From Pseudomonadota bacterium (lineage in GTDB: Bacteria; Pseudomonadota; Alphaproteobacteria; Sphingomonadales; Govanellaceae): a DNA stretch of 64,000 bases. The translations under genes and the position numbers were made by a program. The notes beneath the pieces are model-generated. The model worked only from the letters and a program-made list of their open reading frames with translations, did no database searches and was not told the DNA's origin. The stretch lies in assembly GCA_003577275.1 (NCBI GenBank), contig QEVO01000004.1, forward strand, positions 124,001-188,000. Reading direction: 5' to 3'. Shown piece after piece: positions 51,159 to 60,668 of the stretch; positions within the stretch are counted from its first letter, which is position 1; every line of letters starts with the position of its first letter.

Positions 51159-52613
51159 TTACGCCTTATATTTTGCAATATGAACCATCGGTTGACGCTC
51201 ACGCCATGGCCGCGCCGCCTCAAGCTGGGCGGCAAGGCGAATAAGAAGCGCTTCCTCCCCCACCTTCGCCGCAAATTGCACGCCAATGGGCACTCCCTCG
51301 CCGCTCATTGCCAGCGGCACCGACATGGCAGGCTGGCCTGTCACATTAAAGATTGGCGTAAAAGCCGCAAACCTGCTGATCGCCAAATCAAACCAGTCCA
51401 ACATATCCTGGCATGCGCCATTGGCATTAATCATTCCCAGCCTCGGCGCCGGCATCAGATTGACCGGAGTAATAACGGCATCCCATTGCTGGAAAAAATG
51501 TTCAACATCCCGGGCGATAGAATAAAGCAGAGCGGCTGACCGACAGATTTGCTCTGCACCGAGTGAGCGACCATGATGCAATATGGCAAGATTGGAGCTT
51601 TCCATCGTATCCGGGCCCGCCGCGCGCCCCGACGCCGCTTCGATCGCGGCCACCGCCAGCGGCATACTCATGCACCATACATCAGCAAAGGCGGTACGGA
51701 ATTTTTCCCAATCATAGATCAGGGGAATGTCTTCCACATAGTGTCCCAGGCTCTCGCAGAGCTGCGCCGTTTGCAATACCGCTGCGATACACTCGGGATG
51801 AACGGCTTCTCCTGATGGACTGGCGGTTGAGAAAGCAAGGCGCAGGCGACCTGGTTCCATGCCGACCTCTTGCAGATACGGCCTTTGCGGCGGCGCTGTT
51901 CGGTAAAGAGCGCCCGGCTCATCGCCATGCAATACATCAAGGAAGGCCGCCGCATCCCGTACGCTGCGCGTGGTTACATGAGGTACGCTGAGGCCAAAAT
52001 ACCCGCCGTTAGATTTTGGACCGACCGGCGTGCGACCCCGCGTGGGCTTCAGGCCGAAAACACCGCAGCAGTGAGCCGGCGTGCGGATTGAACCGCCGCC
52101 ATCGGAGCTTTGCGCCACCGGCACCACGCCTGCGGCAACCGCCGCCGATGCCCCACCGGAAGAACCGCCGACCATGCGCCCGGGATTCCAGGGGTTATGC
52201 ACCGGACCATGCAGAACCGACTCGGTGGTCGGGGCATTACCGAACTCCGGTCCCGCCGTGCTGCCTAAAATGATAACGCCGGCTCGCCGCAGCCTTGTTA
52301 CCAATTCGCCATCCGCTTCGCACCGCATGCCCTGCGCCAGTCTGCTGGCCATGACGGCAGGCTGGCCCTTCATGCCGACCGCCTCCTTGACCAGGAACGG
52401 TAAACCGGCGAAGGGGGCACCCGCCAACGGCTTGGCGAGTGTCGCGGCAGCATCCGCCTCGTTCCAGGAAATCAGGAAGTTCAACTCTGGGTGCAAGGCT
52501 TCGATGGCGGCAATGGCGGTATCATGCAACTCTCGGGACGAGACCTGTTTCCGATGCAGAAGGTCCATAAGGCCGAGAGCGTCATAGGCTGCATAGTCAG
52601 AAAATGTGAGCAC
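51159..52613 (-). CDS. Amidase signature family amidase
   Basis: A 484-aa amidase. The Ser-Ser-Lys triad is K76 (FLVKEAVG), S152 (GGSSGG) and S175 (DGGGSIRTPA). It would hydrolyse a C-terminal or side-chain amide. The start is uncertain: GTG at 52613 (VLTFSDYAAYD) leaves 10 nt after the upstream stop; a TTG at 52640 overlaps it. It is tightly packed in the operon under the TAGAC repeats. Confidence 0.92.
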   Translation of the reverse strand: MLTFSDYAAYDALGLMDLLHRKQVSSRELHDTAIAAIEALHPELNFLISWNEADAAATLAKPLAGAPFAGLPFLVKEAVGMKGQPAVMASRLAQGMRCEADGELVTRLRRAGVIILGSTAGPEFGNAPTTESVLHGPVHNPWNPGRMVGGSSGGASAAVAAGVVPVAQSSDGGGSIRTPAHCCGVFGLKPTRGRTPVGPKSNGGYFGLSVPHVTTRSVRDAAAFLDVLHGDEPGALYRTAPPQRPYLQEVGMEPGRLRLAFSTASPSGEAVHPECIAAVLQTAQLCESLGHYVEDIPLIYDWEKFRTAFADVWCMSMPLAVAAIEAASGRAAGPDTMESSNLAILHHGRSLGAEQICRSAALLYSIARDVEHFFQQWDAVITPVNLMPAPRLGMINANGACQDMLDWFDLAISRFAAFTPIFNVTGQPAMSVPLAMSGEGVPIGVQFAAKVGEEALLIRLAAQLEAARPWRERQPMVHIAKYKA

Positions 52614-52623
52614 GCCAGAACTT

Positions 52624-53742
52624 TCAGTTAAGGGGAGCAAGACAACGATTGCTTTGGCTCTTATGAACGCGATCCATAAGTTCCTTCATATCGCGCAAGA
52701 ACCAGTCAGGCCGAACGGCGTGGGCAGGATGAGGAGCCGCGGGATATTCCACGAGCCGAATAAGATCCGGATGCAGGGCCCGCAGTTCTTCAAAAGAGGG
52801 AGTAAAGCTGCCATAAGGGCCGCCATCATCGCCCGTAGGGTCTATGATGAGCATCGGCATGGAAAGATTCCGGTAAGTAACAATGGGATGAACCCTGCGC
52901 CAACTTTGCGCCAATAACGGCAGCTCATGACTGCGCGAGGGGTCATCGGACGCGCCCCCCTCCCCCAGTAGACGAGCGTCTTCAACATGAAAACGCCAGT
53001 GTTGCTCGCCGTCGGCAATCACAAAGCTATGGAAAGCGGGGGCAATTGCCAAGGGGAGCCGCCCTTGCCACATCGGCAGAAGGGGAATGACCGCGCGACG
53101 AAATGCCAGGAAACGATCGGAAAATTGTTTGTCCGGTCCCGGTTCCTTTTCGGTGGTGTCCTTTATGCGAGTAAACGCTTTCTCAATGCGATGCTGGATG
53201 ACATCGGCTCCGCCGTCTTCCAAAACCAGCGCCATAACGCGCTGCGGATAGTTCTCGTAAAACGTCGTCGCCACGGCGCCGCCAAGAGATAACCCGCCGA
53301 TAACCGCGCAGGGCATGCTTTTCTGGTCGAGGAAGGCCGCAATATCGTCAGCAATATGCGCCAGGGAAAAGTCGTAATTTGTCACTTGAGTTTGGCCATG
53401 GCCGCGATAGGTAATGGCGAACACATGATAGCCCATATCCGCCAGCTTTGGCCCAACTTCTATGAGTTCGTAACCGGTGCTGCCATAGCCATGGGACCAG
53501 ACAAGCGGGATGCCTCCTTTCCCGCCCCACTCCAGATAATGCATGCGGATGCCGTTTACGTCGGCATAATGGCCATGAGCTCGGGTGAGTCGCTTATAAT
53601 CCTGAAAGCTGCTTTCATATATCTCCCTGTTTTGAGGGGTATCGGGAAAAGGGTCGGCGGGTTCGGCAATAGACCCAGCCGCCCCCACAGAGACCGGCAA
53701 TAAGTTTAGCAATAGGGCAAGAAATTTTGTGGGTCTAAACAT
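52624..53742 (-). CDS. Secreted alpha/beta hydrolase
   Basis: A 372-aa alpha/beta hydrolase with a signal peptide (FLALLLNLLPVSVGAAGS), suggesting periplasmic action. The nucleophile is S152 in GGLSLGGA; the oxyanion region is WSHGYGSTG, and IDPTGDDGGPYG and PAAPHPAHAV may supply acid and base. It would cleave an ester or amide in the periplasm. It lies between the TonB receptor and the amidase. Confidence 0.9.
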   Translation of the reverse strand: MFRPTKFLALLLNLLPVSVGAAGSIAEPADPFPDTPQNREIYESSFQDYKRLTRAHGHYADVNGIRMHYLEWGGKGGIPLVWSHGYGSTGYELIEVGPKLADMGYHVFAITYRGHGQTQVTNYDFSLAHIADDIAAFLDQKSMPCAVIGGLSLGGAVATTFYENYPQRVMALVLEDGGADVIQHRIEKAFTRIKDTTEKEPGPDKQFSDRFLAFRRAVIPLLPMWQGRLPLAIAPAFHSFVIADGEQHWRFHVEDARLLGEGGASDDPSRSHELPLLAQSWRRVHPIVTYRNLSMPMLIIDPTGDDGGPYGSFTPSFEELRALHPDLIRLVEYPAAPHPAHAVRPDWFLRDMKELMDRVHKSQSNRCLAPLN

Positions 53743-53781
53743 TTGCAAATCGTTGCGTTAAATAACCTGGCGCCTCCCGTT

Positions 53782-55935
53782 CTAGAAATCGGCTTTTAGC
53801 TCAAGACCGATCGTGCGCGGCCGGACATAAGTATTGTAAACCAGGGGGATCAAAGTGATGGGACGTTGCCTGAACGTTGTATCAGCCCGGTCAAACAGAT
53901 TATCGGCAAACAAGTAAGCACCCCAGGAGCCCGTCTTGACGCCAGCTTTCACATAAACCTGATTATAGGTTCCATTGCGCTCGTCCAAGCGGTTTTCAGG
54001 TTCTGAAAAATTAGGAGAAAAATGACTATAAGTAGCGTGGACGACGCCATCAACCGTATCTGTCAACGGAAACTCATAGTTTGCAGAAAGCGCCAGCTTA
54101 AACTTTGAAGCAAAGGGGACACGGTTTCCTTTGGCAGCCACCAAGCCGCCGAAGACATTGAACACGTCTTCCCTGATCTCCGCATCGGTATATGACGTAT
54201 TAATGCCTAAGGTCAGCCCTTCGGCAGGCTGTGCGACAATCTCAACCTCGCCCCCAAGCGCCCGCGCCTTCCCGGCATTATCGGTATACCCATAGAGCCC
54301 ATCTGGCGTCAGAAAACCTAGCTGAAGGTCGGTCCAATCATTGTAGTAGCCATAAACATTGATGACAACGTCTTCCATGGGCGTGGTTTTAAGTCCAACC
54401 TCATAGGCCCATAATGTTTCCGGCGCATAACCGGAGGGGGCGGTGGGATAGGCGCCGGACGGCAGCGCATTGGCGCCGCCACTCCTGAATCCCTTGGACA
54501 CCTTGGCAAACACCAAGATGTCCTCGGCGGGCGTCCAGGATAGGGATACCTTGGGCGAGAACGTCGAAGCTGAATCACTAGCGGTGGTAACTGTTCCACC
54601 CACAACGCCGAACACTATGGAATCGGTAACGGCCGTATTCACAAATTCGCGGTCATCCCAATAATAGCGCCCGCCAATCTGGATTGAAACTTGGTCTGTC
54701 AGTTGATAGTCGGCATCGGCAAAAATAGCATAGGAATCAGCGCTGCTTTCATCTTCCGTAATGGCGACTTCATTAAGTCCGAATAGCGGAATATCAAAAT
54801 GCCAGTCTGTACTGCTGATGCGCTTGTCGTTCTTGTAGTAAAGGCCAACCGTCCAATCGAGCCTATTGTTTCCGGTGGACCCTACTCTCAATTCTTGAGT
54901 AAATACCTTAACCTTCGTAGGACCATCCACAAATCCGGTTCCCGGAACGCCGAAGAATAACGGCATCTGAGAGTCAAGTTCTTTATGGATATCGCCGTCC
55001 TGATCAAAATAGGATGATGTCGACACAATACTCGCGCCGCCAACATCATAAGTTGCCGTCAGGTTAGCCAAGTGGTAGCGGGTGTCGTGAGTAGTAATAA
55101 ACCCTACGGCGCCTGCAAAAGGAATGATCTCGCGGGGATTAAGCGCTCCCGGCGATGTTTCGCCAAACTCTCCGACATTCAGATCGTGATACATATACGT
55201 CAGATCCAGCAGCAGGTTTTCCGATGCTTGCCACCGAGCCGCTACGCGCAAATCCTTTTGTTCACCGTCGTTGGCGTCTTTTTGTCCAAGGTCTGGCACA
55301 TCCGTCCAGCCTGCAATGTCTTCGTAGCCTGCCGTGAAGCGCACGGCAAGCTTGTCGGCAATGACCGGCAAGTTCAGCATGGCCCGGGCGTCAGCGCCTT
55401 CCTCGCCGCCCTTGACCGTCGAGGCGGCAAGCCTAACCTGCCCGGCAAAAACTGATGGGTCTGGTTTCTTGGTGATGACCCGGATCGTGCCCCCCATGGA
55501 CCCCTCGCCAAAAAGCGTGCCTTGGGGACCGCGCAGCACCTCCACCCGTTCTATATCCCATAAGGCCACTTCCGGCATTTCGGTCGCCAAGGCGGAAAGT
55601 GGGGTTTCATCCACATAATAGCCGGTGGCGGCAGTGGACTGAACGCTGGCCGTCAAATTCGTAACCCCGCGCATGGAAATTTGCAGCTTGCCGGGATTGC
55701 CGCCAACAATTTGAACGCCGGCGACCATGTCGCTTAAATCCTCCACCCCTTGGAAGCCTGATCGTTCCAATACAAAACCGGGCGCCGCAAAAAGGCTGAT
55801 GGGGATATTTTGGGCGACTTGCTCCCTCTTTTGGGCCGTCACGACGATTTCCTCGAACCCTACTCCTGCGGCCATGACGCCGGACGAAGTGATACATGTC
55901 GCCAATGTAAAGACGGCTTTAGCCCCAGTCTTCAT
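53782..55935 (-). CDS. TonB-dependent outer-membrane receptor (TAGAC operon)
   Basis: A 717-aa receptor with signal peptide (AVFTLATCITSSGVMAAG), TonB-box-like FEEIVVTAQKRE, plug (RGVTNLTASVQST, EVLRGPQGTLFGEGSMGGT) and barrel ending in RTIGLELKADF. GGGAG precedes the ATG at 55935. It is first in the operon to 48329 and divergent from a TetR gene, with three tandem operators between them. Confidence 0.95.
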   Translation of the reverse strand: MKTGAKAVFTLATCITSSGVMAAGVGFEEIVVTAQKREQVAQNIPISLFAAPGFVLERSGFQGVEDLSDMVAGVQIVGGNPGKLQISMRGVTNLTASVQSTAATGYYVDETPLSALATEMPEVALWDIERVEVLRGPQGTLFGEGSMGGTIRVITKKPDPSVFAGQVRLAASTVKGGEEGADARAMLNLPVIADKLAVRFTAGYEDIAGWTDVPDLGQKDANDGEQKDLRVAARWQASENLLLDLTYMYHDLNVGEFGETSPGALNPREIIPFAGAVGFITTHDTRYHLANLTATYDVGGASIVSTSSYFDQDGDIHKELDSQMPLFFGVPGTGFVDGPTKVKVFTQELRVGSTGNNRLDWTVGLYYKNDKRISSTDWHFDIPLFGLNEVAITEDESSADSYAIFADADYQLTDQVSIQIGGRYYWDDREFVNTAVTDSIVFGVVGGTVTTASDSASTFSPKVSLSWTPAEDILVFAKVSKGFRSGGANALPSGAYPTAPSGYAPETLWAYEVGLKTTPMEDVVINVYGYYNDWTDLQLGFLTPDGLYGYTDNAGKARALGGEVEIVAQPAEGLTLGINTSYTDAEIREDVFNVFGGLVAAKGNRVPFASKFKLALSANYEFPLTDTVDGVVHATYSHFSPNFSEPENRLDERNGTYNQVYVKAGVKTGSWGAYLFADNLFDRADTTFRQRPITLIPLVYNTYVRPRTIGLELKADF

Positions 55936-55985
55936 AGCCGATGCTCCCTGATTGTTTCATTATCCCGACAAAATCCGGGTTAACA

Positions 55986-56034
55986 TAGACATAGTGTCTA
56001 CATAGACGGTATGTCTAACTAGACGATGTGTCAA
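55986..56034. promoter_or_regulatory. Three tandem TetR-type operators, 17-bp period
   Basis: Three copies of TAGAC-N5-GTCTA start at 55986, 56003 and 56020, exactly 17 bp apart; the third ends GTCAA. They lie between the divergent receptor and TetR genes. They are probably binding sites for that TetR. Such close phasing would make cooperative binding easy. Confidence 0.8.
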
Positions 56035-56092
56035 TATCAATTTGTCGAGGCCGAAAATTCCCGCTAAGATCAGGGGCGTAGAAAGGGAAGGT

Positions 56093-56758
56093 ATGGAACA
56101 AAAATATTATAAATTAAGCGAGTATCTTTTGGCGCACGCGGAGAACGTTGCCAATAAGCGCAGCGCCGAGCACACCCGGCTCGTTATTCTGGCCACAACC
56201 GCCCGCCTTTTGGGCAAGCTCGATTACCATGAAATTCGGGTGCCCGACTTGTGCCGGAGCTGCGAAATTTCGCGGGCGACCTTTTACCTGCACTTTCCAA
56301 CACGTGATGACTTGTTTGTTGACCTCATGCGCTATCTAACCGAGCTGGAAAGCAGTCTCACGCCCAGCTTGGAGACATGCGCGGATGTATCCGAGGGAAT
56401 TGCCCGCGTGGTGGACTGGTATATCGAAGTCCACCTTGCCAATACCTCTCTGTTTCTCAATCTCACCTTTATGCGCCGAACCAACTTGGCAATCAATGAG
56501 CTATGGCTTACCCGCGCCCGCGTGCTACATCGCGCCGTCATTGACCAACTGCGGCGTTTTCCGGCGTTTCGCGCCCTCGACGGCAAAGCCGCCGATTTTG
56601 TGTTGGAATTCATGGGAGGGGGCATTAACAACATCTTGAGCCGGGTGAACACCGCCCTCCCCCGCAACCCCTACATTCCTGATGACCTGTCGGAGATCAA
56701 AGCATTCATTTCACGGATTTTCTACCGGTCGCTATTTGCCCGTGACCCGGAAAATTAA
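56093..56758 (+). CDS. TetR/AcrR family regulator (TAGAC-type)
   Basis: A 221-aa TetR-like protein. The HTH is YHEIRVPDLCRSCEISRATFYLHF (in pieces) at about residues 45-70, after an N-terminal helix extension. The ATG at 56093 follows AAGG; an upstream frame to 56042 is rejected. The effector domain is helical. It is divergent from the TonB receptor operon, with the tandem sites between. It resembles the regulator at 33263 in its overall layout. Confidence 0.87.
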   Translation: MEQKYYKLSEYLLAHAENVANKRSAEHTRLVILATTARLLGKLDYHEIRVPDLCRSCEISRATFYLHFPTRDDLFVDLMRYLTELESSLTPSLETCADVSEGIARVVDWYIEVHLANTSLFLNLTFMRRTNLAINELWLTRARVLHRAVIDQLRRFPAFRALDGKAADFVLEFMGGGINNILSRVNTALPRNPYIPDDLSEIKAFISRIFYRSLFARDPEN

Positions 56759-56913
56759 GCTGCTGTCGACGGCCAAGCCGGCTGTATATAATATCCCAAC
56801 AAAAGGTACGATTATACTGTATTATCCTGACAGAGCCTGTAACCCCAGGTTCCCGCTGAGGAAAATCAAGCCTGCGAACTGGTTCGGCGGGCAGACGTCC
56901 GGATGAAGATCAG

Positions 56914-57549
56914 ATGAGCGAAGCACAAAAAAAGAAACCTGCGGGCATGCGACGCACACAGCAAGAGCGCCGGGAAACCATGCAGCAGACGTTGCTTGAA
57001 GCCACGCTACGCTGTCTCGGCCGGCGCGGATATGCTTCCACATCCATTAGCGAGATCATTAAGGAAGGCGGCGTCTCCCGCGGAGCGCTGCTCCATCACT
57101 ACCCGACCAAGGTGGACCTAGTGGCCGCCGCCATCGACCACTTTTATCAGGAGCGCCTGAATCGGTTTCAGGAACGCCTTCTGGGGGCTGACAGCGCTAA
57201 CCTTTCCTTGCGGCAGCGTCTGGAAGTGCTCAGGATCGATTTTAGAACCTGGTTTCCCATCGGTTTTGAAATCATTGTCGCCGTCCGCACCAACAAGGAT
57301 CTGCAAAAAGCCTATCATGACCTGGCCAAGGACCGCTTTGAGCCCATGTCGCAGATCTATGAGAAGCTGTTTCCTGAATTCGCCACCGCCAAGTCGCCCC
57401 GCCTCATGATCTCCATCGTCGGCACGTTTTTACGTGGCCTGTGCCTTGAGGACATTACCGACGATGAAGGGCAAGCAGACGCGGTTTTTAACCAATTTGT
57501 TGAGGTATTGGAGTTTTACTATCATCATGCGCTACACCTTCAAGCATAA
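56914..57549 (+). CDS. TetR/AcrR family regulator (third)
   Basis: A 211-aa TetR-like protein with HTH YASTSISEIIKEGGVSRGAL (20 shown) and HHYPTKVDLV, near residues 40-70. It is a more standard, BetI/AcrR-like member than the other two. The following TonB receptor gene has a palindrome at its promoter. It is probably the regulator of the 57.7-63.8 kb genes. Confidence 0.87.
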   Translation: MSEAQKKKPAGMRRTQQERRETMQQTLLEATLRCLGRRGYASTSISEIIKEGGVSRGALLHHYPTKVDLVAAAIDHFYQERLNRFQERLLGADSANLSLRQRLEVLRIDFRTWFPIGFEIIVAVRTNKDLQKAYHDLAKDRFEPMSQIYEKLFPEFATAKSPRLMISIVGTFLRGLCLEDITDDEGQADAVFNQFVEVLEFYYHHALHLQA

Positions 57550-57587
57550 CATACTTATAATAAAAGATATTTTTATATTTACAAACA

Positions 57588-57608
57588 ATACGTACGTACG
57601 GTATGTAT
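57588..57608. promoter_or_regulatory. TetR-type operator upstream of the fourth TonB receptor
   Basis: ATACGTAC-gtacg-GTATGTAT, an inverted repeat with one mismatch over 8-bp arms, 56 nt upstream of the receptor start. It likely binds the TetR at 56914. Confidence 0.65.
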
Positions 57609-57664
57609 AGTGCCTCGATCTAATATGAACCCCAAAGCAAATAATATGGGAGAGGAAATAAAGT

Positions 57665-59896
57665 ATGCTGCGCACAAACCAGCCAACCTCGTATCACCAT
57701 TTCCTGACGCTAACGACGGCGCTCGCCACCGGTCTCATAACCGGGACCGCCATGCAGATGACAGCCACGCCAGCTCTTGCAGCGGAAGATAAGGCGTCGG
57801 CTGTTTTTGAAGAAATCCTGGTCACCGCCAGTAAACGAGGCGTGGCCAGCGCCCAGAATCTTGCGTTATCGATCACTGCTTTCAATGAAGGAACCTTGGA
57901 GCGCCTGAATGCGACGGACTTTGATGAGTTCATCGTTCAGGTTCCAGGCACCAATTTCTTGGACAATGGCGGGCCTGGCCGGGGCAATGAGCTGGCCTCT
58001 ATCCGCGGCCTGTCCCCCGTCGCCGACAACACCCAAAGCGTGGTGGCGCAATATCTTGATGGCGCGCCCCGTTTCGGCCGCAACTACCGCCTGTTCGATA
58101 TTGGCGAAGTCTCCGTGCTGCGGGGCCCGCAAGGCACCCTGTGGGGCGCGCAATCCATCGGCGGCCTCATCTCGTTCCGCTCCAACCGTCCTGACCTGAC
58201 TGCTTTGGGCGCCAGCGCCCAAGCCGACACCTATCTATCCAAAGGCGACGGCGGCCTGAGCTATCGCCTTGGCGGGCATGTCAACGTTCCCGTCGTAACG
58301 GACAAATTCGCGTTGCGCGTGGCCGGGCATTATATCGACGAATCAGGGTATGTGGACAACATCGCCGCCGGTGTGAAGAATGCCAATGACGTGGAAGAGG
58401 CGGCATGGCGTCTGTCCGCCCTGTTTCGCCCCTCCGACGTAGTGGAAGTTACCCTTATTTATCATGGCAATGATCTGAAGGCCGATGCGCCCACTTATTT
58501 TTCGCTCGCCTATGATGGCTTCATCAGCGACAACCCCTTTGCCGAACGCCCGGCGGATCAGGAATTCGATCTGGTTAATTTGATTGTAGACGTGGACCTT
58601 GGGTGGGGGGCGCTAAATTATACCGGCTCCTATTTCAAGCTTGATAACGTTTACCAGGATGCCGAACGCAACGTCTTCGGCATTCCGGGCTTTCTCGGCT
58701 TCACCACCAATACATTGGAGCAGGAATCCTGGACCCATGAAATTCGGCTCAGCTCCAAGTCCGGTGGACGCTTCAACTGGCTAGTGGGCGTTTACTACGA
58801 CGATCTGGAAGAAAATGATTTCAGTTTTCAGGAAGAAGTGGTTGATCCGAATGTTCCCGGGGCGACGCCCATATTTGCGGAAGGCTTTCCCATTTTCGCC
58901 CTTGGCGGCCCGGAAGACACTCGTGAGATAGCCGTCTTCGGTGAACTAAGCTATGCCATCACGGACCAACTGGAAATTCTACTTGGCGGTCGCTATTTCG
59001 ATTGGAAAGTCGATAACCGGCAAGAATTCACTTATTTCGGCACCAACTATCAGCAGGAAACCGGCGAGGTCGGCGGCGATGATACCTTCTTCAAGGCGCA
59101 GCTCAATTATCATCCCACCGATGATATGCTGCTTTTTGTCACGCGTTCGGAAGGATTCCGCTTCGGCGGTTTTAACCCCTTCGTGGGGCCGGCGCTAAAC
59201 ATTCCTGAATCCTTCGTCAAATTCGACCCGGACAAGCTTGTCAGCTACGAAGCCGGCATGAAGCTGCGGACCATGGGCGGCCGGATGCTGTTCAATACCT
59301 CGGCCTATTATATGGATTGGCAGAACATTCAGACCGTAGTCTTCAATGAATCCGGAACCTTCGCTTTCACCACCAACGCGCCGGATCTGGAGGCTTGGGG
59401 GCTTGAGGCGGAAATCGTTACTCAGAATTTGCTATTCCCCGGCCTTTATCTGGCGGCTAGTTATGCTTATACCAAGAACCGCTTTACGGACGATGCAACT
59501 GTTTTTGAGGGCGTTCCGTTCCTCGTCGCAAAGGGAGACCGGCTGCGCCGCACGCCCCGTCATACCTGGTCAGCCGATGTCGGCTATGAATTCGCCGTTC
59601 ATGGCGCCATGAATGCATTCCTGCGGGCAAACTACTGGCATAAAGCGCATACCACCACCGAAGGCTTCAACAGTAATGACGGGATTATTCCCATCCCAGC
59701 CCAGGATGTGGTGAACATTTCCGGTGGCATTATAATGAACGGCTGGCAGGCAAAAGCGTATATCAACAACCTTTTCAACAGCCGTCCATTACTGCAGGTC
59801 TTCCCCAACGAGGCTGATCCGACCATGGCGGCGGAAGCTTCTAGTATTCGCCCGCGCACATTGGGCCTTGAATTGACCTATCGTTTTGGTTCCTAG
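57665..59896 (+). CDS. TonB-dependent outer-membrane receptor (fourth)
   Basis: A 743-aa receptor with signal peptide (LATGLITGTAMQMTATPALA), TonB-box-like FEEILVTASKRG, plug (IRGLSPVADNTQSVV, VLRGPQGTLWGAQSIGG) and a barrel ending in LGLELTYRFGS. GAGGAAATAAAG precedes the ATG. It is first in a forward operon with GST, MFS, DUF885 and cyclophilin genes. Confidence 0.95.
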   Translation: MLRTNQPTSYHHFLTLTTALATGLITGTAMQMTATPALAAEDKASAVFEEILVTASKRGVASAQNLALSITAFNEGTLERLNATDFDEFIVQVPGTNFLDNGGPGRGNELASIRGLSPVADNTQSVVAQYLDGAPRFGRNYRLFDIGEVSVLRGPQGTLWGAQSIGGLISFRSNRPDLTALGASAQADTYLSKGDGGLSYRLGGHVNVPVVTDKFALRVAGHYIDESGYVDNIAAGVKNANDVEEAAWRLSALFRPSDVVEVTLIYHGNDLKADAPTYFSLAYDGFISDNPFAERPADQEFDLVNLIVDVDLGWGALNYTGSYFKLDNVYQDAERNVFGIPGFLGFTTNTLEQESWTHEIRLSSKSGGRFNWLVGVYYDDLEENDFSFQEEVVDPNVPGATPIFAEGFPIFALGGPEDTREIAVFGELSYAITDQLEILLGGRYFDWKVDNRQEFTYFGTNYQQETGEVGGDDTFFKAQLNYHPTDDMLLFVTRSEGFRFGGFNPFVGPALNIPESFVKFDPDKLVSYEAGMKLRTMGGRMLFNTSAYYMDWQNIQTVVFNESGTFAFTTNAPDLEAWGLEAEIVTQNLLFPGLYLAASYAYTKNRFTDDATVFEGVPFLVAKGDRLRRTPRHTWSADVGYEFAVHGAMNAFLRANYWHKAHTTTEGFNSNDGIIPIPAQDVVNISGGIIMNGWQAKAYINNLFNSRPLLQVFPNEADPTMAAEASSIRPRTLGLELTYRFGS

Positions 59897-59995
59897 TTCA
59901 TCGGACCAAGCAACGAAATCAAGGCGGGGATCGGCCACCAGACCGCATCTCCGCCTTCCAGTTCACCTGTACATTGAAAAGCTCCACAATCCGGC

Positions 59996-60667
59996 ATGAC
60001 CAGCAACGAAGTTCCTATCATCTATACATCCGCCATCTGCGGTTGGGCCATCCGTAATTATGCCGCCTTTTATGAAAAGGGCGTGGCGTTCACAGCGGTG
60101 GACGTCAAGCATGCCCCCGCCGACCAGATACAGGTTTTCCGGGAAATGTTCCCATATGCCAAAACCCCTTCTCTGCTGCACGGCAACACGCGGGTATGGG
60201 AATCGCTGGTCATCAACGAATATATCAATGAAGCATTCGCCGGTCCTTCCCTGTTGCCGCGGGACGCCGCAGGAAAGGCAAGCGCCCGTCTGTGGATGTA
60301 CCACTGCGACTCCATGCTATTCCCGGAACTTTCCCGCGCCTTGCGAGCAAGCAGCGAGGATGAGAGAATAAAATCCACCGAGATACTCAAGCTACGGATT
60401 GACGACATGGACCGTATGGCGCAATCAACAGCTAAATTTGCCCCCTACTGGTCAGGGAGGGAAATTGGTCTTGTGGATTTTTGCTATCACATCTTCCTCG
60501 ATGCGCTCTCCATGAGCCGGGAAACTCTGGGAAACGATATGCCCGCGCTGCCGCAGTGGCTACGGGAATGGGAAGCGGCCATCGCCTCTGCCTCCAGCAT
60601 TCAACGGGCGAAAGCATTTGCGGCAACGCTGCCCATGCCAAAAGATGCCTACCCGGCAAAAAGTTGA
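59996..60667 (+). CDS. Glutathione S-transferase family protein
   Basis: A 223-aa GST. The N-terminal thioredoxin-like domain (YTSAICGWAIRNYAAFYEKG) has a cysteine where Ser/Cys/Tyr catalyse glutathione activation. KTPSLLHGNTRVWESLVINEY is the glutathione-binding stretch (cis-Pro and Glu-Ser). The C-terminal helical domain follows. It could be an isomerase or transferase. It lies 99 nt after the receptor gene and just before the MFS gene. Confidence 0.87.
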   Translation: MTSNEVPIIYTSAICGWAIRNYAAFYEKGVAFTAVDVKHAPADQIQVFREMFPYAKTPSLLHGNTRVWESLVINEYINEAFAGPSLLPRDAAGKASARLWMYHCDSMLFPELSRALRASSEDERIKSTEILKLRIDDMDRMAQSTAKFAPYWSGREIGLVDFCYHIFLDALSMSRETLGNDMPALPQWLREWEAAIASASSIQRAKAFAATLPMPKDAYPAKS

Positions 60668-60668
60668 C

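Noticed and set aside
57577..57608. A -35/-10 promoter inside the palindrome upstream of the fourth TonB receptor
   Set aside because: TTTACA and TATGTA at suitable spacing can be seen, but alphaproteobacterial promoters are too weakly defined to claim it.
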